Below are positions 22,721 to 34,685 of a DNA stretch of 64,000 nt, one piece after another. Position 1 is the first letter of the stretch. Each line of letters opens with the position of its first letter. Under the pieces are notes generated by a model. The model was given only the letters and a program-made list of their open reading frames with translations. It was not told where the DNA came from and made no database searches. Both the position numbers and the translations under genes were made by a program. This DNA is from Dillenia suffruticosa. Its lineage: Eukaryota > Streptophyta > Magnoliopsida > Dilleniales > Dilleniaceae. The stretch is from positions 7,281,109 through 7,345,108 of the forward strand of contig JAVTVX010000009.1 of assembly GCA_033439265.1 (NCBI GenBank). The letters are read 5' to 3'.

Positions 22721-24412
22721 CTACAATTTGCGACGAAAATCTAAAATTCGTCGTTAAATTTAGTTACGAATAATTTTTTGTCGTTAAATCCGTCGCAAAT
22801 ATAGCGACGAAAAAAATTCGTCGCTAAATTAGCGATGGATATAAATTTGTCACAAAATTAGTAATGAAAACTAATGCGCTTCCGGCCTGAACCCGAGCCC
22901 GCCTGTACGCCCGTCTGAACCGGAGCCCGCACGCATGCCCGCCCGCCCGAGCCGACGCCCACACACCTTCCCTCATTTAATTCCTGAAAATTGCCTTTGC
23001 TTTGCTCCTACCATAGTTCGAACCCCTGCACTTCCATAAACCTTTAAGATCCTGTAACCATCAAACTAAATGTTAGTATCTGTTATAAGTTTTTTTTTTT
23101 TGTACTTATTATCTTTTCTTAACATTTTTCTAATAATAATAAAACAATATAAAATAACAATTTATTATAAAATAATAAAATATTAGTTTAAAATAAAATA
23201 ATAAAAGATATAAAAAAATAATAATACTATTTTTTAAAAAGATAAAATAAAAAAAATATAACATATTAATTAAAAATAATAAATGTGATAAATTTTTTTA
23301 AATAAAAAATAATGCATATATATTAATATTTTATTTTATTTTATTATATTTCAAATTTAGCGACGAATAAGGAATTTGTCGCAAAATTAGTGACAAATAA
23401 GGAATTTGTCGCAAAATTAGCGACAAATAAGGAATTTGTCGCAAAATTCGTGACAAATTTAAGAATTTGTCGCTGAATTTGTCGCAAAATTAACGAAGAA
23501 ATCTGAAATTCGTCGCTAAATTAATTAATTAAATAATAAATATATATTAATATATTATTTTATTTAATTATATTTCAAATTTAGCGACGAATTCCAAAAT
23601 TTGTTGCAAATTTAGCGACGAATTCCAAAATTTGTTGCAAATTTAGCGACGAATTCCAAAATTTGTTGCAAAATTAGCGACAAATTAGGAATTTGTCACA
23701 AAATCAGCGACAAATTCAAAATTTGTCGTAAAATCAGCGACAAATTCGGAATTTGTCGCTGAATTAGTCACAAAATTAGCAATGAAATTCGAAATTTATC
23801 GCTAAATTAATTTATTAAATAATAAATATATATTAATATTTTATTTTATTTAATTATATTTCAAATTTAGCGACGAATTCCAAAATTTGTTGCAAAATTA
23901 GCGACAAATTAGGAATTTGTCGCAAAATCAGCGACAAATTCTAATTTGTCGCAAAATCAGCGACAAATTCTAATGTCGCTGAATTCATCGCAAAATTAGC
24001 GACAAACTCCGAAATTCATCGCTAAATTAATTTATTAAATAATAAATATATATTTATATTTTATTTTATTTTATTAAATTTCAAATTTAGCGACAAATTA
24101 CGAAATTTGTCGCAAAATTAGCGACAAATTAAGATTTGTCGCAAAATTAGCGACAAAAAAAAATTTGTCGCTGAATTCGTCACAAATTAGCGACGAATTT
24201 CGAATTCGTCGCTAATTTGCGATGAATTAGGATTTGTGGCGGAATTCGTCGCTAATTTTGCGACAAATTTAAATTCGTTGGAAATTAGCGACGACTTTTT
24301 TTTTGTTGGAAATTTCGTTGGAAATAGCGATGAAAAAAGTTTTCGTCGCAAAATTGTAACAAAAAAAATTTGTCGCTAAATTTCGTCGCAAAAATGACGT
24401 TTTTTTGTAGTG
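22180..24412. mobile_element. Non-autonomous CACTA (En/Spm) element, 2.2 kb
   Basis: The left end is CACTACCAAAAAACAAG (second copy at 22509: CACTACAAAAAAACAAG) and the right end is GTTTTTTTGTAGTG, the CACTA-type inverted termini. The 3-bp target duplication TAA lies at 22177-22179 and 24413-24415. Both subterminal regions are packed with direct and inverted copies of GTCGCTAAATT/AGCGACGAATT, as expected for transposase-binding arrays. No transposase frame is present. The interior has a GC-rich island (about 22880-22970) and four tandem units. It lies in an intron of the helicase pseudogene. Confidence 0.85.
23300..24240. repeat. Four 220-290 bp tandem units inside CACTA element
   Basis: The phrase AATATATATTAATATTTTAT, leading into TTTCAAATTTAGCGACGAA, restarts at about 23310, 23530, 23820 and 24040. 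Each restart is followed by a variable number of GCGACAAATT/TTTGTCGCAAAA half-units. Copy number varies within units as well as between them. Confidence 0.7.
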
Positions 24413-25604
24413 TAAATCTACTTAAAGTTTACTCATTTGCTGTGTCAGGCTGCGAAGGTACCAGTTCAAGAGTATGAGTTTCCTGAGAAGAGTCTGGCTA
24501 ATGTGCAGACCACCCTGGTATTTTCTCACTTCTGCATGGTTCTTTAAAGTTTTCCTTTGGTGACGATGAACTTCATAAAACTATAATCTGGTTTTGGGAT
24601 TAATGCAGGAGAATCTGGTTGGAAACACCTATTATCTGAACAAGTCTGCTAAGGATGCATATAGATCTTACATATTAGCATACAATTCACATTCAATGAA
24701 GGACATCTTTGATGTTCACAAGCTTGATCTATGGGTATATTATTCTCACTGATATTTTAGCAGGCAGTAACCCGTATATACTGGACAATTCTATTCATTT
24801 TTTTTACATAATTCTTCTGGGTGTCACATGGGTCTGTTTTTTTTTTTCTTTTTTTTTTTTGTGAGAAATCATGCTGTAGACTATCCTAACTTCCTAAAGA
24901 GAACTGGAGGCTTGAATTCTATGTAAAGATTGTTTAAAGACAAGTTTAGTCAGGTCGAAACCAATTGACTAGAAGAGGCAGCAATTTATGAGATGGCCTA
25001 GTTATCTATTTATCAGCTGGTTAATGGAATGATTTGGTGCAAGTTGCTTGGAAACTACTGAAATAAGTTCACAGTGATCTAGGAGGTGATCACTGGTTAA
25101 ATAATTGGGTTGGGCTGTCACATGAAATTTGGTTTGAAGCAAATATTGGGTCCAGGATGCTGGTTTTTGATTATCTATACCTAGAAATCTATAGTTATGA
25201 ATTCCACCCGTGGAACATACGAATTTCCAATATCTGTTTCTATTCTTTAGGCTGGAATCTTAAATATCTTTGAGAAGCGCAATTTTCATGTTCACGATGA
25301 GAAATATCCGTATTCTTCTATTTTGGGGCTGACAGTCTACAACCTTGACATTGCACTGCAAGTTAGAATTTGTGGATGCTGAAGCTGATTTGTTTTTATA
25401 TTACATTGCTGAAAATTTGCAGGCTGTTGCTGCTTCATTTTGCTTTTCTAAACCTCCAAAGATAAATCTAAACCTCGAGGGCAATGCCCCACAGTTCAGA
25501 AAGAAAATGCGAAAAGTTGAAGGAAGCAAAAATGGATATGCAAAAGCAAGCCTTGCAGGAAGCAGAACTGCAGTGATGATAAATGGCAATTCATAAGATA
25601 TTAG

Positions 25605-26583
25605 GGGAAGTTGCATTAGCAAGCCAACCACATTTCTGCACTAAATTTTGGTGACAGCTTTTATGCTTACTGCTTCATTTCGATAACTTCCTACACTACA
25701 TGAGAGGGCCCCTAATGTGAGTCTAAACGGAAAGAGAAGGAGGCGTCAACCTCAACTCAGAAGGGCTTGTCCCCGAAATGCGGAGACTTATGGTCTCCAA
25801 TTACCAATTTAGCATGTTAACTTTAACATGTCTTTCATCTCTTTGTTGTAGCTTCATTTTGTAAATCACTACATTCAAAAGAATAATGTCTATCTAAAAC
25901 ATGAACTATCCATTGTGTCCCATTGTTTTCATTTGATTTATCTTCTTTTTGTAATCCTTTGTTGTTAGGTGTTTGATTCATTTAAGCAGTTACTCCACTT
26001 CCCAGTGGATCAATTGTCATTTAGTTTGTTGGTCTGGAGTGACAGGCATTCATTTTCTCTTTTAGAAAACTTTTTTTTTTTTGGTACAAAAATTTGAATA
26101 TGAGATCATTAGGTTGGGGAGGAGGTTTGTACTAGTAGGCTGTAACGGAGGAAAAACACTTCTCTTTCTTAACTTCGATTGAGTTTTTCCTCGGGTTGAG
26201 CTACTTGTAAGACTTTAAGAACAACACTGTAAAAGAAAATCAATTTTCTTCAATGAACCCTAAATTCATTATTACTTGGTTATATGATATGGGATTTCTA
26301 GGTTTTGCTTTTGTAATCCTTTCCTTTAGCAGGTCCAAGAGGCTTATCCATGTTAGGCCTCAAGCGAACTTGAGAAACCAACAGAACTAAACTCTCTAGT
26401 CATATAAGTAAACTTCTGTTGCAAATTTGCATGTGAAATTAAGGAGGGAAATGGAAAAGGCAAGACATGACAATCTCATTTTCTCATCCACAAACAAAAT
26501 TCAAGACCAAAATCCTAAGCCATGCCTCTCAAACTAGAAACCCAAGACCAAACAAACTGCCATTTCACAAACTCCTACTACAC
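25605..26583. other. Spacer between helicase relic and ENODL gene
   Basis: Ordinary AT-rich sequence; no gene or transposon end was recognised. It may include the old helicase 3' UTR and the 3' UTR of the minus-strand gene. Confidence 0.5.
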
Positions 26584-27229
26584 CTAAACCATAAGGACTC
26601 CAAACAATGGCACTACAATGACCATGGCAAAATTTAAAGAAGAAACTGCAGCCAAATCAGGAGCACCATTTTTGCGTGGTGAAGTTATTGTTCCATTTTG
26701 AGGGGGTGGCGGCATTTCCAGCTCCAAGACCTTGATGATCATCTTCAGTCCCCTCTGGCAGTGTTCAGCCACTCCACTGATAAAGTAAAACGAGCCAGGC
26801 CGGTCGAATGTGTAGACAGTGTCACCATTGTTGGAGAAGAAAATGGGATGTGCTGAATGGCAATGACTGTATTCATCCTCGGACACCGCTAATACCGAAT
26901 CTTTCTTGTACTTGAAACCTACACCCCATGAATCAAAACAACTAATTTCACATTACCCATAGTTTCTTTTCTTTGTTTTTTAGTTTTGAAAACACGAAAA
27001 TAGAAAAGCTTCTAAGGTGAATTGTGTCCTTACAAATGGTGTCATTGACTTTAAACCTGTTCTTTGCAGCCCATTCATTGTAGTAATGGCGGTCTTTTGA
27101 TGAAGGAACAGTCCAGCCATTGTCTTCACCAACTTGAAATTCCATGGCAAGCAAATTTCCTCCTTGAAAGCAAGAGAAGAGAGCTATGAAGAGGAAAACA
27201 CTGCAGAAACCATAGAGAAGAGAAGCCAT
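26584..27229 (-). CDS. Early nodulin-like protein (phytocyanin fold), 176 aa
   Basis: Two exons, 27034-27229 and 26584-26918, joined GT-AG in phase through a codon for Cys. Residues about 1-29 form a hydrophobic signal peptide (MASLLYGFCSVFLFIALFSC). The plastocyanin-like domain follows: FQVGEDNGWTVPS, YYNEWAAKNRFKVNDTI, FKYKKDSVLAVSEDEYSHC and FDRPGSFYFISGVAEHCQRG. The His copper ligand expected after FKYKKDSV is absent, as in ENODL proteins, so copper binding is unlikely. The two cysteines of the conserved disulfide are present. A Pro-rich linker (PPPPQNG) and a hydrophobic C-terminal tail suggest a GPI anchor and an apoplastic, plasma-membrane location. Function is unknown. No lesion was seen. 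Confidence 0.9.
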
Positions 27230-27348
27230 TTTTTTTCTCGGCTTCTTCTGATCCTTTACTCTTGTTTTTTCTCCAAAAGGATGTGAAGATTATGCTTTTG
27301 ATTAGTTTGGTTTGTTGTTGGACTTAATAGACCATGTTTCTGAAATGT

Positions 27349-27384
27349 GTGTGTGTGTGAGAGAGAGAGAGAGGGGGGGGGGAG
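27349..27384. repeat. GT/GA/G microsatellite
   Basis: A compound (GT)n(GA)n(G)n tract about 120 bp upstream of the ENODL start codon. Confidence 0.9.
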
Positions 27385-27904
27385 AGTTTGTTGGAGGGTA
27401 GCCGTTAGACAAGGGATGTATCTTTGACTTGGTACTAACTATTGTCAAAAACATGGGTGAAGTTTGCTTTGCAAGGAATTTGGTCAGAGACATAGGGCAG
27501 TTAGAGAAAGATCTCAAAGGCAATCAAGACTCTTCCGTGATGCAACATTTGGTTTTTGTCTTTGCTTTTTTGCTTTTTTTTTTTTTTTAATTTCATATTT
27601 TAGAAAGAGAAAGAAAAATTAACATGATTGGATTAACTAGCAAAAGATATAAAAAAATAAAAATAGCAGGACAGGACTAAACTGACCATGGAATTTTTTA
27701 TGTCTTGTGTGGGAGCATTATAACCCGGTAGAGGAATATGCTTCTATTCTATGGGGGAAAAAACTGCCTTCCAATATCAAAATTTACTAGTATAATAACC
27801 ATATTACACCAGTTAAAAAAAATTCTTATATCTTTATTTAAAATTTTTTATTTTAATAAAAAAAAAAACTATAAGGAGAATAAAACAAAATGTCATATTT
27901 ATAT

Positions 27905-28085
27905 TTTTTTGTTATAAATTATCGGTAATCGATAATCACGTTAGCCCTGATTAAATTCAGTTCGAATTGGGTTGAATCCATCGAGAGACAAAACTCTCAT
28001 AATATCTGTTTTTGTCATATATAAAACTCAAATTTAAAACTTTATATTTAAAAGATACCATTGATCAGTCACTAAACCACGGCCA
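27905..28085 (-). repeat. SINE copy
   Basis: On the minus strand: head GTGGTTTAGTGACTGATCAA, body TTTTATATATGAC and GAACTGAATTTAATCAG, then GTGATTATCGATTACCG, ending at an A/T-rich tail. It is one of the more complete copies, about 180 bp. The remainder of 27230-28385 shows no gene. Confidence 0.6.
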
Positions 28086-28388
28086 TGGTCACATTTTACA
28101 GTTTTTAACATCCTTTGTTTTGTTCAATACTTTCATGCAATAAAATGAATAATATTCACTCCACTGAAGATATTTTTCCAATATAAAAAATAATAAACTA
28201 GATTGTTTTTTTGGAAAACATCCTCTGCTTAGCCAATCTCACTCCGGTGAAACATGTACCAAATTATATAGAAGTTAAGTGATTTTGATTGGAATAGGTT
28301 AAAAAAAAAAGTTAAAAAGGGTTCTGCTCTTTTTTCCTTTGGGATTGCTTTACCATATCATGTCATATAAAATTACAATAGTAACCTT

Positions 28389-29618
28389 TCAATTCAAAGA
28401 AACACCCCTAGTCGAGGGAACCCAGGAAGTCACAAAATGGGAATCTTGATTGCAATTCCTTGCTCCAGTTTCCTCCTTTGACTCTTCTTCATTCTCACAG
28501 GGCTTCACTCCATAAGGCACATAATCACTTGAATTCATCATTTCCAATGGATAGCAGAGATTTGGATTGTTCCAGGCCTCAGATCTTCTTCCTAATTTCT
28601 CATAAAACCCTTTTGAGAATTGAAGTTTTCCAGTGAAATTATTTCCACAAATGTGAAGTGCATGGAGAGTAGGAAACTCTTCCAGCCGAGCTGGGATTTC
28701 TCCTGTTAGACTATTGTTGACAAGTCCCAAAAATCTCAAATCCCTCAAATCTGTCATTGAGTTTGGTATATTTCCCACCAACCCCATGTTTGAAAAATCC
28801 AAAATTTCCAAAATTGGCAAACTTTTCCAATCAATACTCATCAGATCTCCACCAATGGGATTCCCTGATAAAATCAGCTCTTTCAAAGAAATCATACCCT
28901 CAATAGAATTTGTCAACCCACTTGAAAATTTGTTCCAACTAAGGTCTAAAAGAGTTAGATTCTTTAGCATTACAACCTCTCTGGGCAAATTTCCTTGTAA
29001 GATGTTCTTACTCAAGTCAAGCTTTAGTAGTGAAGTTAAGTTTCCAAAAAGAGAAGGCCATATTGAACCATATAGACCATTTCTACTAAGGTCAATGATC
29101 AAGAGCTCACTTATCACTCCGATGCTCGCCGGAATCTGACCCACCAACCGGTTTCCGGCAGTGGCAAGCCTCCTCAACTTGATCAAATTGCCAATATTTG
29201 TAGGCAACTTGCCCATCAATCCGTTGTTTAGAAGTACTAGAGAATGGAGGCTTTTGAGGCATGTGCAAGTGGTTGGAATTGTACCTATGAGTCAGGATTT
29301 GATCTGAATTCTAAGGACTCTAACGTATTTGCAAAGTTTTCCCAATTCGAATTTTCTATTGTGATTGGGTTTCGGTAAGGCAATAGAAAACAATTGAACA
29401 AAAATAAGCTTTTTAGGTACCTGAGTTCATAGAGTTGAGGGCTGAATGTTGCGTTTTGGGTGCAAGCGAGAGAGTTGTCATATATGGGTCCAATGGTCAA
29501 GGAAGTGATGTGCCAAATTCCATCAAAATAGTCACAAGATCCCCCCTGTAATGTGCAGATCATTTTTCAGAACAGAAGTCCCTTAACTATTAAGTAGGCA
29601 CAAAGAAAAGTGAATTTC

Positions 29619-29657
<39 letters not shown>

Positions 29658-29934
29658 ATATTAAGATTACAAGAAAGCTTTTCTTGTTTGTGATTTGGTG
29701 AAAGATTGAGACTACCTGGATAGGAGTCCAGCCACACGGGTCGGGATAGAGATCTGAGCCATTCCACCAATTCCCCACAAACCCTTGAATAGCCAAGTAA
29801 AGTGCCTCTCGCTCATTCTTCGCCATTGGAGATATGGAAATGGACAAAACATCTTCTTCACCACTACCCCAAAAATGAAAAGCAAGGATGAAGAAAAGAA
29901 CCAACACTTGAACTTCACAACCAAAACTCTTCAT
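28389..29934 (-). CDS. PII-2-like LRR protein with one frameshift
   Basis: Secreted or membrane-associated leucine-rich-repeat protein of the PIRIFORMOSPORA INDICA-INSENSITIVE 2 type. Exon 1 is 29716-29934 (73 aa from MKSFGCEV, signal peptide about 1-25). Exon 2 begins at 29545 after CAG. The N-terminal cap contains DPCGWTPIQGGSCDYFDGIW. About nine LRRs follow (LDLSRNGLYGS, LDLSKNILQGNLP, LDLSWNKFSSGL, LDFSNMGLVGNIP, LGLVNNSLTGEIP). The tail has AWNNPNLCYP and GVKPCE, as I remember them from PII-2. Oddity: reading through exon 2, the frame hits TAG at about 29285 right after LEFRSNPDS. The family's P-GLIG-IPTT continues in the +1 frame, as if one G of CCTGGACTC were lost. Downstream the frame is open to 28389. 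Either a young pseudogene or a one-base assembly error. Confidence 0.75.
29620..29651. repeat. GA microsatellite in PII-2-like intron
   Basis: A (GA)n tract of about 14 units in the intron between the two exons. Confidence 0.9.
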
Positions 29935-30408
29935 GACCAAAAATACTATGAAATACCATGAAAGTCCTCAAAAAAAAGAACAACCCTAAGAAGACCCCAT
30001 CATAAATTTTCATAACCCCATCAAAGGTTTAAAACGTTGAAGCAACTATGAAATTGAAGAGAGAGAAAATGTTTAAGTTAAAGAGTGCCAGCAAGAAGAA
30101 GTCATTTAAACTAGTAAGGTAGGTTTGCCGCTTCTATAATAATAAAAAAAGAAGGGGGATGGAGGGTGCCTGAAGGAGGATCCACTGAAAAAGATGGGAA
30201 GCTAAGGAAGCATAAGGCAAGAATTATAAATGCATTCCAAGGCTCAAAAAGCACTAATAGTAATAACAAATGATAAATTCAGAGGATCAGAATACAGTTC
30301 TGCTAAAGTTGGATACAGTACACAGACCGGCTTTTATTTCGTTGCATTTATCTATGACACCTCTTCTTCTTCTGCAGACAATTTAATTTGTCAACTTTCT
30401 AAAATAAT

Positions 30409-30429
30409 ATATATATATATATATATATA
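30409..30429. repeat. TA microsatellite
   Basis: A (TA)n tract upstream of the PII-2-like gene. Confidence 0.9.
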
Positions 30430-31624
30430 ATATTTTTGTGAGTTTAAATACTAATAAATAGCCGCTACATGATTGGGTCACGATCCGCCATTTCTACCGT
30501 ATAGAGTATAATAAGTCGACATTTTGTTGCATTTCTTTTCTGTTTCAAACATCTTGATGTTTCTTTCTAGCGACTTATCAATATATAAAGCTTTTTAGAG
30601 CATAAATACATACTACGTCTGAAAAATCAACTCTGAAAACATCTTTCAGAGATCTTCTGAAGGGTGAGGATGTTCGAGACTAAGAATCAAAGCCGAAAAC
30701 ATCTTTGATCTCGACCTTCATCACTGTTGTGTCCGGTTTGAAGATCTTCTTCCCTTATCTATTTTTTCACACTCAATAACATCGCTCTGAAACTATTACC
30801 AACAAAAGAAAACACACAACTATAAAATTACTTACAATGAAGATAAACAAACCAATCAAACACCCTTTAATTACTACCTAATTTAGCCCCACAAGAGGTC
30901 CTATAGAAACACCATCTTCCTTCGTGACAAAATGGTTATTGCACTTATTGCAATAATGGTTACAAAACACTCTTATACTCGCTTTTAATTATCTCAATTC
31001 AAATTCAAATGATTTTGAGTTAATGCAAAAATTGTTACAATTCTCGGTCTAATTATACTCTTTTTTAATAAAACAATTCAAGTTTAATGTTTCAACGTGA
31101 GATTTCTCTTACTAAAAGAGTTGAGTTTAAATCTTTCTATCAATATTTTTTTAAGTGGTGATGCAAGCCATGTGGTGTTATAATATAATGACAATTGGCA
31201 CAATCTCATTGGATTTAGCATGAAGTATAACTTAAGTTATCTCATGCGTCAATGGTTATATTTGTACACTTATATTTAAATATATCTAACACTGATGTCT
31301 GATCTTTCTATTTTTTTTTTTTGGTATATGTCAATAATTTTTTATTTCGATACTATATTTATAAAATCAATTGATAGTAATAGATTATTTCAAAAAAATA
31401 ATTTAGCAAATATGATACATATTATACTTTAATAGATTTATAAAAATAATATAATATTTATTAATAATAAATCATTTACAATCTCACCCCCACAAAAAGA
31501 AATACCGCAAGAGATCTTCCTTGGCAACCTTTTGATTCATTGTGATACCCAAAATTGCTCTCACAATTACAAAAAAGAATCAAACACCTAAAACTAAAAA
31601 ATTTAAGGCATGGAAATATAGTAT

Positions 31625-31830
31625 AAGATTATTTTTTTTTGTACTCTACTGATCGGTATCTGAAGACATATTCTAACTAATCTGATTCGGGACTTATAGT
31701 GACTTATTTAAGGGAGCAACCCTCTCAACGTAGATTTTTCCATACTCAAACCGCGAGTCGAACTCGAAAACTTGGTTAAGAGATCTAGCATTATATTTCA
31801 CTAAACCAACTATCCATTGATATAGTTTAA
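31625..31830 (-). repeat. SINE copy, second subfamily
   Basis: Minus strand: head GTTGGTTTAGTGAAATATAA, then a box-B-like TTCGAGTTCGACTC, AGAGGGTTGCTCCCTTAAAT, and the 3' end AATCAGATTAGTTAGAATATG with GATACCGATCAGTAG before an A run. The copy at 62970-63165 has the same layout. Confidence 0.65.
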
Positions 31831-32933
31831 GATTATGATATTGTAGTGTTTGGTGCAACAATTTATGACACCGTAAGCGTTCTTTAGCAAATTTTAATTT
31901 ATCTTAACATATTTTTATTTGAACTTAAAAAAAACTTATAAAAATATAAAAATTTATAAATAGAAATTAAATTTATTTTTTTATATATATAGGAGAGAGT
32001 TAAACTCAAAACGTTTAAGGGATAGGAAAGGATGCCAATTGAGTTAACAAACAGGTAATATTCTAATATAATGAATAAAGCACAATTTATTGCAAATTGA
32101 TTATGGTGGGAGTTAGAGAGAAAATACAATAACATTAATGTAGATGATAAAAGTAAAGAATTATTTCAAATTCAATAATTTGAGAATCATTCGAAAATGA
32201 TATTTAAAAAAATTACTATTACTAAAATTATATCAATATTTTTCGCACCAAAATTTAGGAAAATGTCTGAAATAAAATAAAAAACAAATATCATTCCAAA
32301 TTCAAAAAAAAAAAAAAAAATTGAGAATCATTCTAAAAGGGTTTTTTTTTTTACCAGAAATGTATAATATTTTTTAAAAGATGTCCTAAAATTTTATTTA
32401 AAAATAAGATGTCAGGGAAATAACAATGTTATTTTTAACTTTTTTTTTTAACAAATATTACCATGTTTTTTATTGAGTATTCTGTGCTTATCACTTTTTA
32501 ATTTATTTTTTATGATAATAATTCATTTTGAATGTTATTAACTTGTTGAAATATATTTTTTTAATTCAGTATTTTCTTTTTTTTTTCTAAAAAATTAACA
32601 AAATCTTTTGATTTAATTTATTCCAAAATCAATAATATGAGATTAATTCCAGAAAAATATTTTTGTCTTGACTTCTGCTAATATAATGATAGTGAATACA
32701 AAGAGAAAAAAAAAATAGAAAGAAAAAAATTTCCAAAAATTGTAAACAAAGTATGTCCCAAACCAACATAAAAAAAATTATAGACAAAATATATTGTAGA
32801 GAATGAATTTCAAAAAATAAATTAAGGGAAATTATATATAATTTAATATAAAAATACAAAATACAATGATATGCAATCTAATATATATATTAAAAGAGGA
32901 GGTGTCATACATGTAAGAAATTCTAAGGCCAAC

Positions 32934-32937
<4 letters not shown>

Positions 32938-32984
<47 letters not shown>
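32938..32984. repeat. TA microsatellite, about 46 bp
   Basis: A pure (TA)n run of about 23 units. Open frames crossing it are artefacts. Confidence 0.95.
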
Positions 32985-32987
<3 letters not shown>

Positions 32988-33104
32988 CTCTCTTGAATAT
33001 ATGTTAACATCAAGATCATTTGTTGGACTAAATTCAAGTCTTGCCTATGATTTAAATTTGCTACAACTTTATGAAAAGAATATTTTTAGAAGAAAATAAC
33101 TCTT

Positions 33105-33240
33105 TTTTTTTTTTTTTTATAAATCACTGACATTTAGTAATCATATTGAATTCGATTAAATTCAGTTTTACTTGAGTTTGATATTTGTGAGATAAATTTT
33201 TTCGACGTCTATTTTTTCATACATAACTCTTTTTTCCTAA
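33105..33240 (-). repeat. SINE fragment
   Basis: Minus strand AACTGAATTTAATCGAATTC and CATATGATTACTAAATG-type 3' end followed by poly-A match the 3' half of the SINE family. Confidence 0.5.
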
Positions 33241-33599
33241 TCAGAAATGTTTGTCATTTTAATTATAGGAATATGAAATTAATTCCACCATGGAATACTT
33301 TCATTGAAGGTACAGTCTTGAAATTATTTTAGTGAAATTAGTATTACAATAATAATTAGTTAAATTTAAAAAATTGAAGTAATAAAAGCCTAAACAACAA
33401 TAATTTTTTTATTTTAGGAGCTCCTGTGACTGAAAAACTATTGTTCCAACCCTACAAATCTGAAATTTTGGTTAATGAGGTGGGTTTGTTCGGTATAATT
33501 AACTCCTTGTGTTCATAATTTGCCGCCCCTATTTCAAGAAGGTAAACCACCCTCCCCTCCCACGCGTGCGCCCCACCTTAACATTGCAAAGAGAAAGAG

Positions 33600-33690
33600 A
33601 CTTGTATTCCCAAGGGAACAGTTTAGTGATCATAATTCCCTTATCACAATCCTGAAATCCGAGATTCGAATTCTTATATAATCAAAAAAA
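33600..33690 (+). repeat. Short tRNA-like SINE
   Basis: AGTTTAGTGATCATAATTCC, then box-B-like GAGATTCGAATTC, then poly-A, about 90 bp. Same layout as 6630-6730. Confidence 0.4.
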
Positions 33691-33799
33691 AAAAAGAGAC
33701 CTGTCATTGAGGACCTACGGCATTAATACTGAGCATTTAAGTGCTTTTATTCCTTTTTTAGCCATAAGCCTCAGGACCACACCGGTGAAGAGCAGATGT

Positions 33800-33955
33800 T
33801 ATTAAGTTGTTCTTTTTAATCAATAAAAATATTAAATTTTGAATTTAAAATTTAAGAAAAAAAATTAAGAGTTATTTTCTAAAATTGATAAGTGTTTGAA
33901 TTGAATTAATTAGAATATAATTCTGAATACCGATTAATATAATAAAAAAAGATAT
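33800..33955 (+). repeat. SINE copy
   Basis: AATATTAAATTTTGAATTT body, 3' end GAATTGAATTAATTAGAATA and GAATACCGATTAATA, then A-rich tail. Confidence 0.55.
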
Positions 33956-34594
33956 TATTAAGTTTTATACTTCATATATATGATGGGTCAATTTCCACCG
34001 GTTCCTTTCCGAAGAATCCATCCCCCTTGTTTTGTAATTTTCTTTTCTTGCGTTCCCCATGGGAAACTTAGATTATTTAGATTAATGATATTATTTTTTT
34101 AGTATATATGAAAATTTGAATTCGAAATTTTTATAAAAGAGAAAAAAATGATATCAATTAAACTATAATTCATTGACTAGATCATATAGATTATAGTGTC
34201 TCCCCAATAGGGATTGATAGAGGGGGATAACGTGCTATTCTACTCCCCGCAAAAAATTTGAAGATTTCCATTCTAACCTAATCTAAAATCCATTTCTTTT
34301 TACTCACTCGTATCGAATGACCTTTTATGGTTCAATCCCTATCTTTCTGTCTCCACACTATTGACTACTAGGTGCTGCATATTAAATACATATAAAATTC
34401 ATTGAGGAAAAAAAAGGATTAAACAAAACAAATATACAAAGGAAAAAGGACCCAACCCAAATGCCATTGGCCAAATGCTGTAGTTTCAAGGAATATGATG
34501 CATATAAAATTTGGGGTAGAAGTTAGGGGTCATTGTGAGAATCAAAATTTTTATTTCAAGTTTTGAAAATAGAAAAATAGATATAAAAAAAATC

Positions 34595-34685
34595 AGTTCC
34601 TGAAATAATTTTCATAATACTCGAATCAAATTTATTGAATAATTCAGATACTATCCGGTCAAAACCAAAAAAAAAAAAAAAAGCA
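34595..34685 (+). repeat. SINE 3' fragment
   Basis: CGAATCAAATTTATTGAATAA followed by CAGATACTATCCGG and a long poly-A matches the SINE 3' region. Confidence 0.45.

Larger units (their letters stand above)
13709..25604 (+). pseudogene. DEAD-box RNA helicase pseudogene (RH27/RH51, Has1/DDX18 type)
   Basis: Relic of a nucleolar DEAD-box helicase that acts in ribosomal subunit assembly. Exon remnants: 13709-about 13980 (Lys/Glu-rich N-terminus ending SGIMSSEPFTAL); 14808-14990 (motif [16 protein letters not shown]); 15588-15773 (TPGRLLDHL); 16710-16792 (motif II DEAD); 20506-20547 (SAT); 20776-about 20856; 20951-21249; 21588-21626; 21761-21865; 24449-24517; 24609-24734; 25423-25604. Lesions: the exon that should carry LSEPT and the Q motif was not found. 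One base is missing in exon 16710-16792 (83 nt where 84 keep phase). The exon ending near 20856 does not join in frame. There is a frameshift near 21187. A TAG lies at 21624-21626 where a lysine codon is expected. Motif VI reads HWVGRTAR instead of HRVGRTAR. A frameshift near 25545 loses the conserved DDK-QF-RY tail. Introns and splice sites persist, so this is a decayed duplicate, not a retrocopy. Confidence 0.85.

Noticed and set aside
22880..22970. GC-rich block inside the CACTA element as a captured gene fragment
   Set aside because: No open frame with recognisable homology. The sequence is repetitive GCCCG/GCCCA, more like local expansion than an exon.
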